Origin: an uncultured Chryseolinea sp.
GTDB taxonomy: Bacteria > Bacteroidota > Bacteroidia > Cytophagales > Cyclobacteriaceae
Direction: 5' to 3'
DNA: 6,359 bases
Assembly (NCBI GenBank): GCA_946478915.1
Contig: CAMLER010000308.1
Span: 1 to 6,359 of the forward strand
Within the stretch, counting starts at the first letter, position 1, and each line of letters opens with the position of its first letter. The position numbers and the translations under genes are program-made. The notes under the pieces are model-generated. The model did not search any database, had not been told where the DNA came from, and was given only the letters and a program-made list of their open reading frames with translations. Below are positions 5,895-6,359 of this stretch, in pieces.

Positions 5895-6359
5895 ATGGCC
5901 ACCTCAAACGACAAACACGTTCCCACACTTTCATCCGCTGGTATCCTAATCTCCTTGGGGATTATCTATGGCGATATTGGCACCTCACCTATTTACACGT
6001 TCAGATTTATAGTGGGGGAACACATAATCACGGATGAATTAATCTTTGGAGGCATTTCTTGCGTATTCTGGACACTTACGTTAATTACAACATTTAAGTA
6101 CGTTTATTTTGCGTTGAACGCCGATAATCGTGGCGAAGGTGGAATTTTTGCGTTGTACGCTTTGGTGAGAAGGTACAAGGCAAAATGGGTTATTTACCCG
6201 GCTGTCATCGGCTGCGCCACGCTCATTTCGGACGGGTTCATCACACCTGCTATAAGCGTCACATCGGCCATAGAAGGGCTTCGTTTGATTCACCCTGTAT
6301 CGCTGAATACAATAATTACCATTGTCATTGTAATTCTGGTAGCACTTTTTGTATTTCAA
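5895..6359 (+). CDS. kup: Kup-family K+ uptake permease (partial, C-terminus beyond right edge)
   Basis: Low-affinity, probably H+-coupled K+ transporter of the KUP/HAK/KT family in the inner membrane. Only the first 155 residues are inside the window; family members are usually about 620-660. The signature LGIIYGDIGTSPIYT is at 21-35, including Asp27, equivalent to the transport-critical Asp of E. coli Kup. ADNRGEGGIFALYAL follows at 76-90 and DGFITPAISVTSAIEGL at 113-129, with Glu127 in the conserved SAIEGL. Hydrophobic segments lie at about 14-36, 50-73, 98-118 and 134-154. The ATG directly follows the stop codon of the NADH dehydrogenase gene with no spacer (TAAATG), and there is no separate Shine-Dalgarno, so translation is probably coupled. 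Confidence 0.95.
   Translation, partial: MATSNDKHVPTLSSAGILISLGIIYGDIGTSPIYTFRFIVGEHIITDELIFGGISCVFWTLTLITTFKYVYFALNADNRGEGGIFALYALVRRYKAKWVIYPAVIGCATLISDGFITPAISVTSAIEGLRLIHPVSLNTIITIVIVILVALFVFQ

Noticed and set aside
5906..5916. AAACGACAAAC at the start of kup, identical to part of the heptad array at 2130-2140
   Set aside because: An 11-bp match covering only about two units, within codons of the kup N-terminus; chance is sufficient and the periodicity does not continue.
6081..6359. Open frame on the minus strand at the right edge
   Set aside because: It is antisense to kup, whose conserved motifs are clear in the plus frame; the minus translation is low-complexity and rich in Asn, Tyr and Arg.

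Overview
The window looks like ordinary chromosomal DNA of a Bacteroidota species, probably of the Cytophagales type. The basis is moderate GC, mostly weak Shine-Dalgarno sites, one exact Bacteroidota-type -7 promoter element (TAnnTTTG) before a lipoprotein gene, a lipoprotein with an acidic/lysine patch after its lipidated cysteine, and gene families typical of that phylum. No mobile element, CRISPR array, tRNA or rRNA is visible, and no gene-free stretch exceeds about 170 bases.

Layout: (1) 1-815, minus strand: 5' part of a long-chain polyprenyl diphosphate synthase (IspB-like), running off the left edge. (2) 983-2044, plus: CorA-type Mg2+/Co2+ channel. (3) 2045-2193: short spacer between convergent genes, almost filled by two arrays of degenerate 7-bp repeats in opposite orientation. 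(4) 2194-3489, minus: CNNM/CorB-CorC-type membrane protein with a CBS pair. (5) 3490-3644: leader with a small hairpin, a possible promoter and a third, looser 7-bp-phased tract. (6) 3645-4391, minus: coiled-coil lipoprotein of unknown role. (7) 4392-4556: divergent promoter region, with a 14-bp palindrome merging into a good Shine-Dalgarno. (8) 4557-5894, plus: type II NADH:quinone dehydrogenase with a probable TTG start. (9) 5895-6359, plus: start of a Kup K+ transporter whose ATG directly follows the dehydrogenase stop codon; it runs off the right edge.

Two functional themes recur, and both are inference from neighbourhood. One is inorganic cation transport (CorA, CNNM/CorC and Kup). The other is the quinone-linked respiratory chain: the polyprenyl synthase makes a quinone side chain, and NDH-2 reduces the quinone.

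I found no convincing new multi-gene system. The observation most worth following is non-coding. All three genes whose 3' spacer is visible (corA, the CNNM/CorC gene and the lipoprotein gene) are followed within about 3-10 nt of their stop codon by tracts with a 7-nt period. Read on each gene's own sense strand, the units start with GTT/GAT or GG.
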